The notes below the pieces were generated by a model. The model saw only the letters and a program-made list of their open reading frames with translations, had not been told where the DNA came from and ran no database searches. This document shows positions 1-7,969 of a stretch of 64,000 nt of DNA, piece by piece; position 1 is the stretch's first letter, and each line of letters starts with the position of its first letter. The stretch comes from Arenivirga flava (lineage in GTDB: Bacteria > Actinomycetota > Actinomycetes > Actinomycetales > Microbacteriaceae): NCBI RefSeq assembly GCF_030161575.1, contig NZ_BSUL01000001.1, positions 2,585,809 through 2,649,808 on the forward strand. The letters are read 5' to 3'. The translations under genes and the position numbers were made by a program.

Positions 1-1
1 C

Positions 2-2095
2 GGCGCCGAGGACGGCCACGGCGAGGTCACCGTGACGGATGCGGGCGCCACGCTGGTCAGCGGCGAGGTCACCGCGACGATCACCCGCGGGGCCCCGTGG
101 AGCCTGGTCTTCACCGAGACCGCCACCGGTCGCGTGCTCACCTCGAGCGGCGAGAAGTCGCTCGGCTACATGACCCTCGCCGAGAACGCGCAGGTCGACG
201 GCGCGCCCGTCGGCAACGCCCGCGGCGGCACGGCACGGCAGCACTCCCGCCACTACCTGCACGAGCAGCTGGCGCTCGGCGTCGGCGAGCTCGTCTACGG
301 ACTCGGCGAGCGCTTCGGGCCGCTGGTCAAGAACGGCCAGGTCGTCGACATCTGGAACGCCGACGGCGGGACCAGCAGCGAGCAGGCCTACAAGAACGTG
401 CCGTTCCACCTCTCCAATCGCGGCTACGGCGTGCTGGTGAACCACCCGGGCCACGTCTCGTACGAGATCGGCTCGGAGGCGGTCGAGCGCGTGCAGTTCT
501 CGGTCGCGGGCGAGAGCCTCGAGTACTACGTGGTCGGCGGCGGCACCCCGGCCGGCGTGCTCGAGCGCTACACCGCCCTCACCGGCCGCCCGGCGCGGCT
601 GCCGGCCTGGTCGTACGGTCTCTGGCTCTCGACGAGCTTCACGACCGACTACGACGAGACCACCATCAACTCGTTCATCGACGGCATGGCCGAGCGCGAG
701 CTGCCGCTCAGCGTCTTCCACTTCGACTGCTTCTGGATGCGCGAATTCAACTGGTGCGACTTCGAATGGGACCCGCGGGTGTTCCCGGACCCCGACGGCA
801 TGCTCGCCCGCCTGCACGACAGGGACCTCCGCGTCTGCGTCTGGATCAACCCCTACATCGGCCAGCGCTCGCCGCTGTTCGACGAGGGCAAGGCGGCCGG
901 CTACTTCGTCAAGCGGCCCGACGGCTCCGTCTGGCAATGGGACCTCTGGCAGTCGGGCATGGCGCTGGTCGACTTCACGAACCCCGAGGCGACGGCCTGG
1001 TACCAGGGGTACCTGCGCAGGCTCATCGCGCAGGGCGTCGACGCGTTCAAGACCGACTTCGGCGAGCGCATCCCGCTCGAGGTCGACTACTTCGACGGCT
1101 CGAGCCCCGAGCGCATGCACAACCTCTACACCCAGCGCTACAACGAGGCCGTCTTCGAGGTGCTCGAGGAGCTGCAGGGCGAGGGCGAGGCCATCGTCTT
1201 CGCGCGCTCCGCGACCGCCGGCGGGCAGACCATGCCGGTGCACTGGGGCGGCGACAACACGTCGAGCTACGAGTCGCTCGCCGAGACCCTGCGCGGCGGC
1301 CTCTCGCTGGCCCTCAGCGGCTTCGGCTACTGGAGCCACGACATCGGCGGCTTCGAGGGACTGCCCGACCCCGGCGTCTTCAAGCGCTGGCTGGTCTTCG
1401 GCCTGCTCTCGAGCCACACCCGCCTGCACGCGAGCCAGAACTACCGGGTGCCGTGGCTCTTCGACGAGCGCGAGGGCCGCGACGAGGCCGACCCGCAGTC
1501 GGCCGTCTCCGTCACCCGGCGGTTCACGCAGCTCAAGCACCAGCTCATGCCGTACCTGCACGCCGCCGGGCTCGAGGCGCACCGCACGGGCACGCCGATC
1601 ATGCGCCCGATGCAGCTCGCCTTCCCCGGCGACCCCGCGGTGGCCTACCTCGACCGCCAGTACCTGCTCGGCCCGGACCTGCTGGTCGCGCCGGTCATGT
1701 CGGCCGACGGCGAGGTCGAGCTCTATCTGCCGGACGGACGCTGGACCGACTGGTGGACCGGCGAGGTCGTCGAAGGCGGTCGCTGGCGCCGCGAGACGCA
1801 CGGTTTCGACACCGTGCCGCTCTACGTGCGCGAGGGTGCGGTGCTGCCGCTCGGCGCCCGCGTCGACCGCCCCGACTACGACTACCTCGACGGCCTCGAG
1901 CTGCGGCTGTTCCCGAGCGGCGAGGGGTCGACCGAGCTGACGGTGACGACGCCGGAGCGGACGGAGGCGGTCTTCCGCGTCGTGCGCTCCGCCGACGGCG
2001 CGGTGCAGATCACGTCCGACGGCGCATCCGCCTTCTCCGCGCGGCTGGCCGGCGGCGAGGTCGTCACGAGCGCGGACGGCTCGCTGACGCTGTAA
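2..2095 (+). CDS. yicI: GH31 alpha-xylosidase, 5' end outside window
   Basis: Glycoside hydrolase family 31 enzyme that releases alpha-linked xylose (or a related sugar) from oligosaccharides, probably in the cytoplasm. The frame is open from base 2, so the gene starts upstream of the window; the first in-window start codon (GTG at 32) is unlikely to be real because family members run to about 770 residues. The GH31 nucleophile motif KTDFGERIP (Asp about residue 342 counted from base 32) and the acid/base motif HWGGDNTS (Asp about 408) are both present. KTDFGE is the form seen in YicI-type alpha-xylosidases, which is why this is preferred over a plain alpha-glucosidase. The C-terminal beta-sandwich region is complete and the gene ends in TAA at 2093. 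No signal peptide can be judged because the start is missing. Confidence 0.85.
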   Translation, partial: GAEDGHGEVTVTDAGATLVSGEVTATITRGAPWSLVFTETATGRVLTSSGEKSLGYMTLAENAQVDGAPVGNARGGTARQHSRHYLHEQLALGVGELVYGLGERFGPLVKNGQVVDIWNADGGTSSEQAYKNVPFHLSNRGYGVLVNHPGHVSYEIGSEAVERVQFSVAGESLEYYVVGGGTPAGVLERYTALTGRPARLPAWSYGLWLSTSFTTDYDETTINSFIDGMAERELPLSVFHFDCFWMREFNWCDFEWDPRVFPDPDGMLARLHDRDLRVCVWINPYIGQRSPLFDEGKAAGYFVKRPDGSVWQWDLWQSGMALVDFTNPEATAWYQGYLRRLIAQGVDAFKTDFGERIPLEVDYFDGSSPERMHNLYTQRYNEAVFEVLEELQGEGEAIVFARSATAGGQTMPVHWGGDNTSSYESLAETLRGGLSLALSGFGYWSHDIGGFEGLPDPGVFKRWLVFGLLSSHTRLHASQNYRVPWLFDEREGRDEADPQSAVSVTRRFTQLKHQLMPYLHAAGLEAHRTGTPIMRPMQLAFPGDPAVAYLDRQYLLGPDLLVAPVMSADGEVELYLPDGRWTDWWTGEVVEGGRWRRETHGFDTVPLYVREGAVLPLGARVDRPDYDYLDGLELRLFPSGEGSTELTVTTPERTEAVFRVVRSADGAVQITSDGASAFSARLAGGEVVTSADGSLTL

Positions 2096-2116
2096 CCCCT
2101 GACGCGGTCGCGCAGC

Positions 2117-2601
2117 TCAGCCCTGGAGGTCGAGCTGCGCGATCGTCGGGCCGGGCTCGAAGCCGAAGCGCTCGTAGAACGCCGCCGCATCCGGCGTCGC
2201 GTGCACGGTCAGGTGCTCGGCGCCCTCGGCTCGCGCCAGCTCGATGGCGGCCTGCACCAGGCGCACGCCGAGGCCGGCGCCGCGGTGCTCCGGCCGCACG
2301 AAGACGCTCTGGAGGTCGGCGGAGCGGCGCCCGGTCGTGCCGATGATCGGCGGTCTCGCGGTGAACGCCACCCACGCCATGGCCACGAGTGCGCCGTCGC
2401 GCTCGGCGACCACGCAGCGGTGCGAATCCGCGGTGCTGCTCATGAAGGCCACGAAGTCGCGGGCGAGGCGGTCGGGATCGCGATCCTCGGGCGTCGCACT
2501 CCACGCCCAGCGCAGCGCCGCGAGCGCCGCGGCATCGGAGGAGTCGGCGAGGCGGATGGCGGCGTCGCCGAGGGCGACCGGAGGGGAGCGGGCTCGGTCA
2601 T
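2117..2601 (-). CDS. GNAT family N-acetyltransferase (apparent frameshift near start)
   Basis: Small acetyl-CoA-dependent acetyltransferase; substrate unknown. The GNAT core is clear: an N-terminal strand AIRLADSSDA, the acetyl-CoA loop region VFVRPEHRGAGLGVRLVQAA and the closing AAFYERFGFEP. The GNAT frame alone can only start at a GTG at 2668, which adds an unlikely N-terminus. An ATG at 2601 joins this frame if one C is added to the C4 run (G4 on the plus strand, 2583-2586), giving the start MTEPAPPPVALGDAAIRLAD and a normal length of about 161 residues. A -10-like CAGACT lies six bases before this ATG, as expected for a leaderless mRNA. It is convergent with the alpha-xylosidase gene. The one-base loss is one of seven similar cases in the window. 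Confidence 0.72.
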
Positions 2602-2765
2602 GGCGGCAGTCTGGCGCATCCGCTCGTCCGGCGACCGCGATCCTTGCGCAACCTGCAAAATCATCCACTGGTCGGGGTTACGCTGGAGCGACGTCGTCCG
2701 ACGTCATCGACCATCCCCCACCCACAGCCCGCGCGATGCCGCGCGCAGGAACAGGAACCCTCCCC

Positions 2766-3995
2766 GTGACCACCGTCGTCCATCCCGGAGACTCGCTCAC
2801 CCGCCGCCAGCGCCTCACCTACGTGCTGGTGCTCGGCGCGCTCACCGCACTCGGGCCGTTCACGATCGACCTGTACCTGCCCGCGTTCCCGCACCTCGCC
2901 GAGGACTTCGGCGCCACCGAGGCCGCGGTGCAGCTGACCCTCACCGCCACGCTGATCGGCTTCGCGGTCGGTCAGCTCGTCATGGGGCCGTGGAGCGACA
3001 AGGTGGGCCGCCGCATGCCGCTCATCATCGCCACCGCCGTGCACATCACGGCGAGCATCGCCGTGGCGCTCGCGCCCACCATCGAACTGCTCACCGCGTT
3101 CCGCGTGCTGCAGGGCATCGGCGCCGCGGCCGGCGGCGTGGTCGCGATGGCGACCGTGCGCGATCTCTTCGGCGGGCGTCCGCTCGTCCTCATGCTCTCG
3201 CGCCTGGCCCTCGTCAACGGCCTCGCACCCATCCTCGCCCCGCTCATCGGCTCGCAGCTGCTGCTGGTCATGGAGTGGCAGGGCATCTTCGGCTTCCTGG
3301 CCGGCTACGGCGCACTGGTGCTGCTGGCCGCGGTGCTCTTCATCCGCGAGACCCTGCCGCCGGAGCGCCGCCACGAGGCCGGCCACTCGTCGCTGGGCGA
3401 GCGCTACCGGTCGCTCTTCTCCGACCGCGTGTTCGTGGGCGTGGCGCTCATGGGCGGCATGATGTTCAGCGGGCTGTTCGTCTACCTCTCGGCCTCGTCG
3501 TTCCTGTTCCAGGACGTCTTCGGCCTCGACGCGCAGCAGTACGGCCTGCTCTTCGCCGTCAACTCGATCGGCGTCGTCGGCGGCGTGCAGATCGCCTCGC
3601 GCATCACCCGCGTGCTCGCGCCGCAGTGGATCCTCGCCTGCTCGACCACGCTCGGCTTCCTCGCCGCCGGGGGCATCATCGTGCTCTCGCAGCTCGATGC
3701 CGGCCTGTTCGGGGTGCTCGTGCCGCTGTGGTTCTTCATCTTCGCGTTCGGCCTGTCGATGCCCTGCATCCAGGTGCTCGCCCTCGCGCACCACGGCAAG
3801 GAGGCGGGCACGGCGGCCTCGCTGCTGGGCGCGCTCAACATGGGCCTGGCCGGGCTGCTCTCGCCGCTGGTCGGGCTGCTCGGCATCTCCTCGGCGCTGC
3901 CGATGGGCCTGGTCATGATCTGCGCCGTGTCGGTGGCGATCGTGCTGCTCTGGGTGGTGGTGCGCCCGCGCACGGTGCCCGAGCTCAGCCGCTGA
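2766..3995 (+). CDS. MFS drug-resistance transporter, Bcr/CflA type
   Basis: Twelve-helix major facilitator protein of the Bcr/CflA group, which exports drugs or small metabolites using the proton gradient. The typical N-terminal signature is visible: ALGPFTIDLYLPAFP, then the first cytoplasmic loop motif MGPWSDKVGRRMP and RVLQGIGAAAGGVVAMATVRD. The GTG at 2766 gives 409 residues, the family's usual length; the frame is open far upstream but that part is a compositional shadow. An in-frame ATG at 2736 is the alternative start. It is transcribed away from the GNAT gene and followed by a long repeat-rich gap, so it is probably monocistronic. The transported substrate cannot be read from the sequence. 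Confidence 0.85.
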   Translation: MTTVVHPGDSLTRRQRLTYVLVLGALTALGPFTIDLYLPAFPHLAEDFGATEAAVQLTLTATLIGFAVGQLVMGPWSDKVGRRMPLIIATAVHITASIAVALAPTIELLTAFRVLQGIGAAAGGVVAMATVRDLFGGRPLVLMLSRLALVNGLAPILAPLIGSQLLLVMEWQGIFGFLAGYGALVLLAAVLFIRETLPPERRHEAGHSSLGERYRSLFSDRVFVGVALMGGMMFSGLFVYLSASSFLFQDVFGLDAQQYGLLFAVNSIGVVGGVQIASRITRVLAPQWILACSTTLGFLAAGGIIVLSQLDAGLFGVLVPLWFFIFAFGLSMPCIQVLALAHHGKEAGTAASLLGALNMGLAGLLSPLVGLLGISSALPMGLVMICAVSVAIVLLWVVVRPRTVPELSR

Positions 3996-4029
3996 GCCTG
4001 CTCGCGGGCGGACCTGCTGCGCTTCGCGG

Positions 4030-4210
4030 GTGCTCGCGGGTGCGGGCCTGGTCGCTCTCGTGATCGCAGCCCCGGGCGGGCTCGCAGACGCGGGCGCGGG
4101 CTTGGGCGCTCTCCTGATCGCAGCCCCGGGCGGTCTCGCGGGCGCGGCCCCGGGCGGTCTCGCGGGCGCGAGCGCAGGCCTGGTCGTTCCTATGACCGCA
4201 GCCCCGGCCG
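4030..4210. repeat. Degenerate GC-rich tandem repeat
   Basis: The gap after the MFS gene starts with loosely repeated units of about 50-60 bases that share cores such as GATCGCAGCCCCGGGCGG and GGTCTCGCGGGCGCG. Unit lengths vary and copies diverge. The short open frames here have no recognisable domain and no ribosome binding site, so this is treated as noncoding low-complexity DNA that leads into the palindrome cluster. Confidence 0.55.
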
Positions 4211-4303
4211 GGGTCGTCGAGGCTACCGGTGACGGCGCGGGCCTCGACCTCCACGGACCGCACGATGACGCCGATCGCGGATGAGCGCCCGGCCCGGCTC
4301 GTG

Positions 4304-4811
4304 CGACTCAGCATCGTGACGACGTCTCAGTCCGGTGTACGGGGCCGAGACGTCGCCACGGTGCTGAGTCACGGAGCGGGTGGTCCGCGTGCGACTCGGC
4401 GGCACAGCGCAGCGGGCGGAGCCTCGCCGGGTGCTGCCGCCGCCCGCGTCGCCGCGTCGCCGCGTCGCCGCTGAGCCGATCGGTCGCCCGGGCGCTGAGT
4501 TGCGATGACGCATCCGCATCCGTATCCCCCCGATCCGCTTGGCCCGACTCGTGCGAATCAGCGTCGCGGCGACAAGTCAGTGCCGCGCGCGGGGCTGACA
4601 TGTCGCCTCGATGCTGAGTCGGGCGCGGGCGCGGGCGTGGGTGCGGGCGCGGGCCGCGCCGCGCGAGCGGGTGCGCCGCTGCCCGAGCGTGTGCGCCGCG
4701 CCGCGATGCCGTTTCCCGCCCCGATCCACTCGGCCCGACTCGTGCGAATCAGCATCGCGGCGATAAGTCAGTGCCGCGCGCGGGGCTGACATGTCGCCTC
4801 GATGCTGAGTC
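4304..4811. repeat. Palindrome family A, locus 1 (three copies)
   Basis: Three imperfect palindromes of about 66-70 bases at 4304-4372, 4555-4620 and 4746-4811. Each arm follows the pattern CTCAG-N(5-7)-GCGACAANTCAG, read inward from both ends, with a short GC-rich loop. Copy 1 carries GACGTCTC variants in both arms, so the pairing is preserved although the bases differ. Copies 2 and 3 are nearly identical, share flanks (CGACTCGTGCGAATCAG) and lie 191 bases apart. The DNA between them is GC-rich low-complexity sequence. The same family recurs near 25.6 and 57.6 kb. There is no gene from 3996 to about 5019. Confidence 0.85.
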
Positions 4812-5019
4812 ATGCGGGGCGGCAGGCCGCGCCGCGCGAGCAGGTGCGCTGCTGCCGTCCGAGCGGGCAGCGCCGTCCGCGAGCAGGCCGCGCCGCACCA
4901 CGCCAGAGCGGACGCACCGCGCCAGAGCGGACGCACCGCCCCCAGCGCGATCGGACGCGCCCCGCCCGTCGCGTACGCTGATCCGGTGCGCCGCGGGCGG
5001 CGCGGGCGGAGGACCACGG

Positions 5020-5661
5020 ATGCGGATGCGGCAGGAGCGCATGGCGCGCGCCGTGCTGTCCGCGGGCGTCGGCACCCTGCTCACCGCGGCCGCGCACTCG
5101 GTCGGCGGCGGCGCGTTCCCGGCGCCGCTGGTGCTCGCCCTGGTCTTCGCGCTCAGCGTGCTGCTGAGCTTCGCGCTCGCCGGTCGCCGGGTGACCGTGC
5201 CCTGGCTGCTCGCCTCGGTGGGCGCCACCCAGCTGCTGCTGCACGCCGCGTTCACCGCCACCGGCGACGGGGCGACGCTCACCGGCGACACGGTCGGCCA
5301 CGCGCACCACGCCGTCGCCGGCATCCCCGCGGGCGCGGCCGCGCACCACGCCGTCGCCGGCATCGTCGCGGGCACGGCCGGGCACCACGAGGGCATGCTC
5401 TGGGCGCACGTGGCCGCCGGTCTCGTGACCGTCGCCTCGATGCGCCTCGGCGCCGGCGCCCTGCGTCGCGCCCTCGCCGCGGTCGCCCCCGCGCTCGCCC
5501 GCCGCATCGCCCTCGCGCTGTCGCTCCTGCGGCAGCCCGTGCTGCGCCCCGCACCCGTGCGCGCGCACGCGGCGACGGCGTCCCCGCATCCGCTCGTGGC
5601 ACTGCTCGCCGCCGCGGTCGAGGCCCGGCGCGGCCCGCCGTCGGCCGCGTCCGCCCGCTAG
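5020..5661 (+). CDS. Histidine-rich membrane protein of unknown function
   Basis: A 213-residue hydrophobic protein with about four predicted membrane segments: after the N-terminus, at LVLALVFALSVLLSFALA, at VPWLLASVGATQLLLHAAF and near AHVAAGLVTVASM. The loop between the third and fourth segments is rich in His and Gly (motifs GHAHHAVAG, AAAHHAVAG, TAGHHEGM), which could bind a metal. The ATG at 5020 is chosen because GGCGGAGG sits seven bases upstream and a -10-like TACGCT lies about 46 bases upstream; ATG at 5041 is the alternative. It precedes a YcnI protein and a PepSY protein, a context often linked to copper. The family is not recognised; the metal role is inference. Confidence 0.6.
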   Translation: MRMRQERMARAVLSAGVGTLLTAAAHSVGGGAFPAPLVLALVFALSVLLSFALAGRRVTVPWLLASVGATQLLLHAAFTATGDGATLTGDTVGHAHHAVAGIPAGAAAHHAVAGIVAGTAGHHEGMLWAHVAAGLVTVASMRLGAGALRRALAAVAPALARRIALALSLLRQPVLRPAPVRAHAATASPHPLVALLAAAVEARRGPPSAASAR

Positions 5662-5834
5662 CCCGCGCACCCGGCTCCCGGCCGAGTCGGGCTGGCTCGA
5701 TCGCTTCGAGCCCGCCCGACCTCGGCCCCGGCCGCACGCGCCCGCCGGCGGTCCGCCGCCGCGCCCGATCGGGTCGCGGCGCGCCTCATCGACGCGCGTC
5801 CGGGCACCGCCCCGGCCCCATCCGAAGGACCACC

Positions 5835-6443
5835 ATGCGCTCTCGCGCCACGCTCACCACCCTGCTCGCCGGCGCCGCCGGCCTCACCCTCGCCCTCGCG
5901 GCGCCGACCGCCGCCTCCGCCCACGTCGGGGTCGCCTCCGCGACCTCCACGGCGCCCGGCACCGTCAGCGTCATCACCTTCTCGCTCGGTCACGCCTGCG
6001 ACGGCTCGCCGACGACGTCGGTGGCGATCGACCTGCCGGCGCCGATGAGCGGCGTCGTCCCCACCGCGAAGGCCGGCTGGCAGATCGCCGCCGAGACCGA
6101 CGCCGACGGCACGACCGTCACCTACACCGCCGACGAGCCGCTCGCGGACGGCATCCGCGACACCTTCGACGTGCAGGCCTACCTGCCCGAGGGCGTCGAC
6201 GAGCTCGTCATGCCGGCGAGCCAGACCTGCGTCGAGGGCGGCTACGCCTGGGACGGCTCGGACGCCGACCACCCCGCCCCGACGCTGGCGCTCACGAGCG
6301 CGGAGCCGGAGGCGCCGACGGCCGCCGAGGCCGGCATCGACGCCACCGCCCGCGGCGTGGGCATCGCCGGCCTCGTCGTCGGCGCGGTCGGCGTGCTCGT
6401 CGCGACGATCGCCACCCGCCGCGCGCAGCGGGCCGCCCGATGA
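5835..6443 (+). CDS. ycnI: YcnI-family (DUF1775) secreted protein
   Basis: A 202-residue exported protein. A Sec signal peptide (MRSRATLTTLLAGAAGLTLA) ends at AASAHVG, which leaves His at the mature N-terminus as in YcnI proteins, where this residue takes part in copper binding. The DUF1775 domain follows to about residue 150, and a C-terminal helix (GVGIAGLVVGAVGVLVATIA) plus a basic tail should anchor it outside the membrane. GAAGGA lies just upstream of the ATG. Its stop overlaps the next start (ATGA), so the two are translationally coupled. A role in copper handling is known for the family in Bacillus and is inferred here. Confidence 0.85.
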   Translation: MRSRATLTTLLAGAAGLTLALAAPTAASAHVGVASATSTAPGTVSVITFSLGHACDGSPTTSVAIDLPAPMSGVVPTAKAGWQIAAETDADGTTVTYTADEPLADGIRDTFDVQAYLPEGVDELVMPASQTCVEGGYAWDGSDADHPAPTLALTSAEPEAPTAAEAGIDATARGVGIAGLVVGAVGVLVATIATRRAQRAAR

Positions 6444-7837
6444 CCGCGACGCTGGAGCGACCCGTCGTGCGGCGCCAGCGCTGGCTCGCCCCGCTGCTGC
6501 TGCGCCTGCACTTCCTCGCCGGCCTGCTGGTCGGCCCGTTCATCCTGGTCGCGGCCCTGAGCGGTGCCGCCTACGCGATCACCCCGTCCCTCGAGCCCAT
6601 CGTCTACGCGGACGAGCTGAAGGCCCCGGTCACGACCGCGACCGTGCCGTTGGCGGAGCAGATCGAGGCGGCGGAGGAGGTCGTCGGCGACGACGGCGAG
6701 CTCGTCGCCGTGCGCCCCGCGCCGGAGCCCGGCGACACGACGCGCGTCATGTTCACGGGGGAGGGGCTCGGCGAGAGCGTCACCCGCGCGATCTTCGTCG
6801 ACCCCGGCACGGCCGAGGTCCGCGGCGACCTGCCGGTGTACGGCACCAGCGGGGCCATGCCCATCCGCCATGCCGTCAGCGACTTCCACCGCAGCCTCGG
6901 GCTCGGCGACGTCGGGCGGTTCTACAGCGAGCTCGCCGCCAGCTGGCTCGGCGTGGTGGCCCTCGCGGGCCTCGCGCTGTGGGTGATCCGCTTCCGCACG
7001 GCGCGGCGGCGCAAGGAGCTGCTGCGGCCCGAGCCCGGCACGACGGGTTATCGGCGCACGTTCTCGTGGCACGCTTCGACCGGCGTCTGGTTGCTGCTGG
7101 GCGCGCTGTTCCTCAGCGCCACGGGCATCACGTGGTCGCAGTTCGCCGGCGAGAACGTCACGGGGCTGCGCGCGGCGCTGAGCTGGCAGACGCCGTCGGT
7201 CTCCACGGCGCTGGGGGCGGCGGATGCGGGCGCCGCCGATCCCCACGCTGGTCACCACGGCGCCGCGCAGGCCGCGGCGGGCGTGGACGACCTCGGCACG
7301 TTCGACGACGTGCTCGCCGTCGCGCAGACGGTCAACGTGAACAGCGGACTCGTCGAGATCAAACCGCCGGCCGATGCCGCCTCGGCGTGGACCGTCACCG
7401 AGATCCAGCGCTCCTTCCCGACCGAGGTCGATGCCGTGGCGGTCGACGGCGCCACGCTCGAGGTCGTCGACCGGGTCGACTTCGCCGACTACCCGTTCAT
7501 GGCCAAGCTGGCCCGCTGGGGCATCGACACCCACCAGGGCTCGATGTGGGGCCTGCCGAACCAGATCCTGCTCGTCGTCACGGCGCTCGGCGTCGTGGCG
7601 ATGGTGGTCTTCGGCTACGTCATGTGGTGGCAGCGCCGCCCGGCGAGCGGTGGACGGATGCGGATGGGCCGCCCCGCCCCCGCCGGCGCCCTCGCGCAGA
7701 CCCCGTGGTGGGGTCTCGCCGCCGTCGTCGCGGTCGGCGCGGCCGTCGGCCTGTTCCTGCCCCTGCTCGGATGGACGCTCGTCGCCTTCGTGGTCATCGA
7801 TGCGCTGCTGACGACGGCGCGCCGCCCGGTGCCCTGA
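6440..7837 (+). CDS. PepSY-associated membrane protein
   Basis: A 465-residue inner-membrane protein of the PepSY_TM type, related to proteins linked with iron or copper uptake and reductase partners. An N-terminal helix (LHFLAGLLVGPFILVAALSG) is followed by an extracytoplasmic PepSY-like region, the helix and loop RHAVSDFHRSLGLGD, then helices near SWLGVVALAGLALWVI and STGVWLLLGALFLSATGIT. A second extracytoplasmic region contains a short His-rich patch (DPHAGHHGAAQ), and the C-terminus has three more helices. The start ATG at 6440 overlaps the ycnI stop by four bases. Coupling to a YcnI protein and the His-rich patch suggest copper, but no catalytic activity is predicted. Confidence 0.82.
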   Translation: MTATLERPVVRRQRWLAPLLLRLHFLAGLLVGPFILVAALSGAAYAITPSLEPIVYADELKAPVTTATVPLAEQIEAAEEVVGDDGELVAVRPAPEPGDTTRVMFTGEGLGESVTRAIFVDPGTAEVRGDLPVYGTSGAMPIRHAVSDFHRSLGLGDVGRFYSELAASWLGVVALAGLALWVIRFRTARRRKELLRPEPGTTGYRRTFSWHASTGVWLLLGALFLSATGITWSQFAGENVTGLRAALSWQTPSVSTALGAADAGAADPHAGHHGAAQAAAGVDDLGTFDDVLAVAQTVNVNSGLVEIKPPADAASAWTVTEIQRSFPTEVDAVAVDGATLEVVDRVDFADYPFMAKLARWGIDTHQGSMWGLPNQILLVVTALGVVAMVVFGYVMWWQRRPASGGRMRMGRPAPAGALAQTPWWGLAAVVAVGAAVGLFLPLLGWTLVAFVVIDALLTTARRPVP

Positions 7838-7924
7838 CGCGCCGCCGCGCGGTCGCCCCGGACGGGGGCGGCCGTGCGGCCCTCTGCCCACCCGGCGTCC
7901 AGCGAGGGATCATGCATCTGCCGG

Positions 7925-7969
7925 TAGGCTCCTGTCAACCCCCGCGCCGTCGACACGGAGGAGATGCGT
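7925..7969 (+). promoter_or_regulatory. Promoter and ribosome binding site of the mrp operon
   Basis: A -10-like TAGGCT at 7925-7930 lies about 40 bases before the mnhA start. GGAGGAG at 7957-7963 is placed correctly for ATG 7970 (six bases) but too close to ATG 7964, which decides the start. Confidence 0.5.

Noticed and set aside
97-2346. Very long open frames overlapping real genes in other frames (for example 749 codons here, 1,307 codons from 6979, 919 codons antisense at 20302-23061)
   Set aside because: They are rich in Arg, Ala, Pro and Gly, match no domains outside the parts noted, and follow from the scarcity of stop codons in very GC-rich DNA.
4030-4284. An 84-codon frame of Gly/Ala repeats
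   Set aside because: It is the translation of a degenerate tandem repeat, with no start signal.
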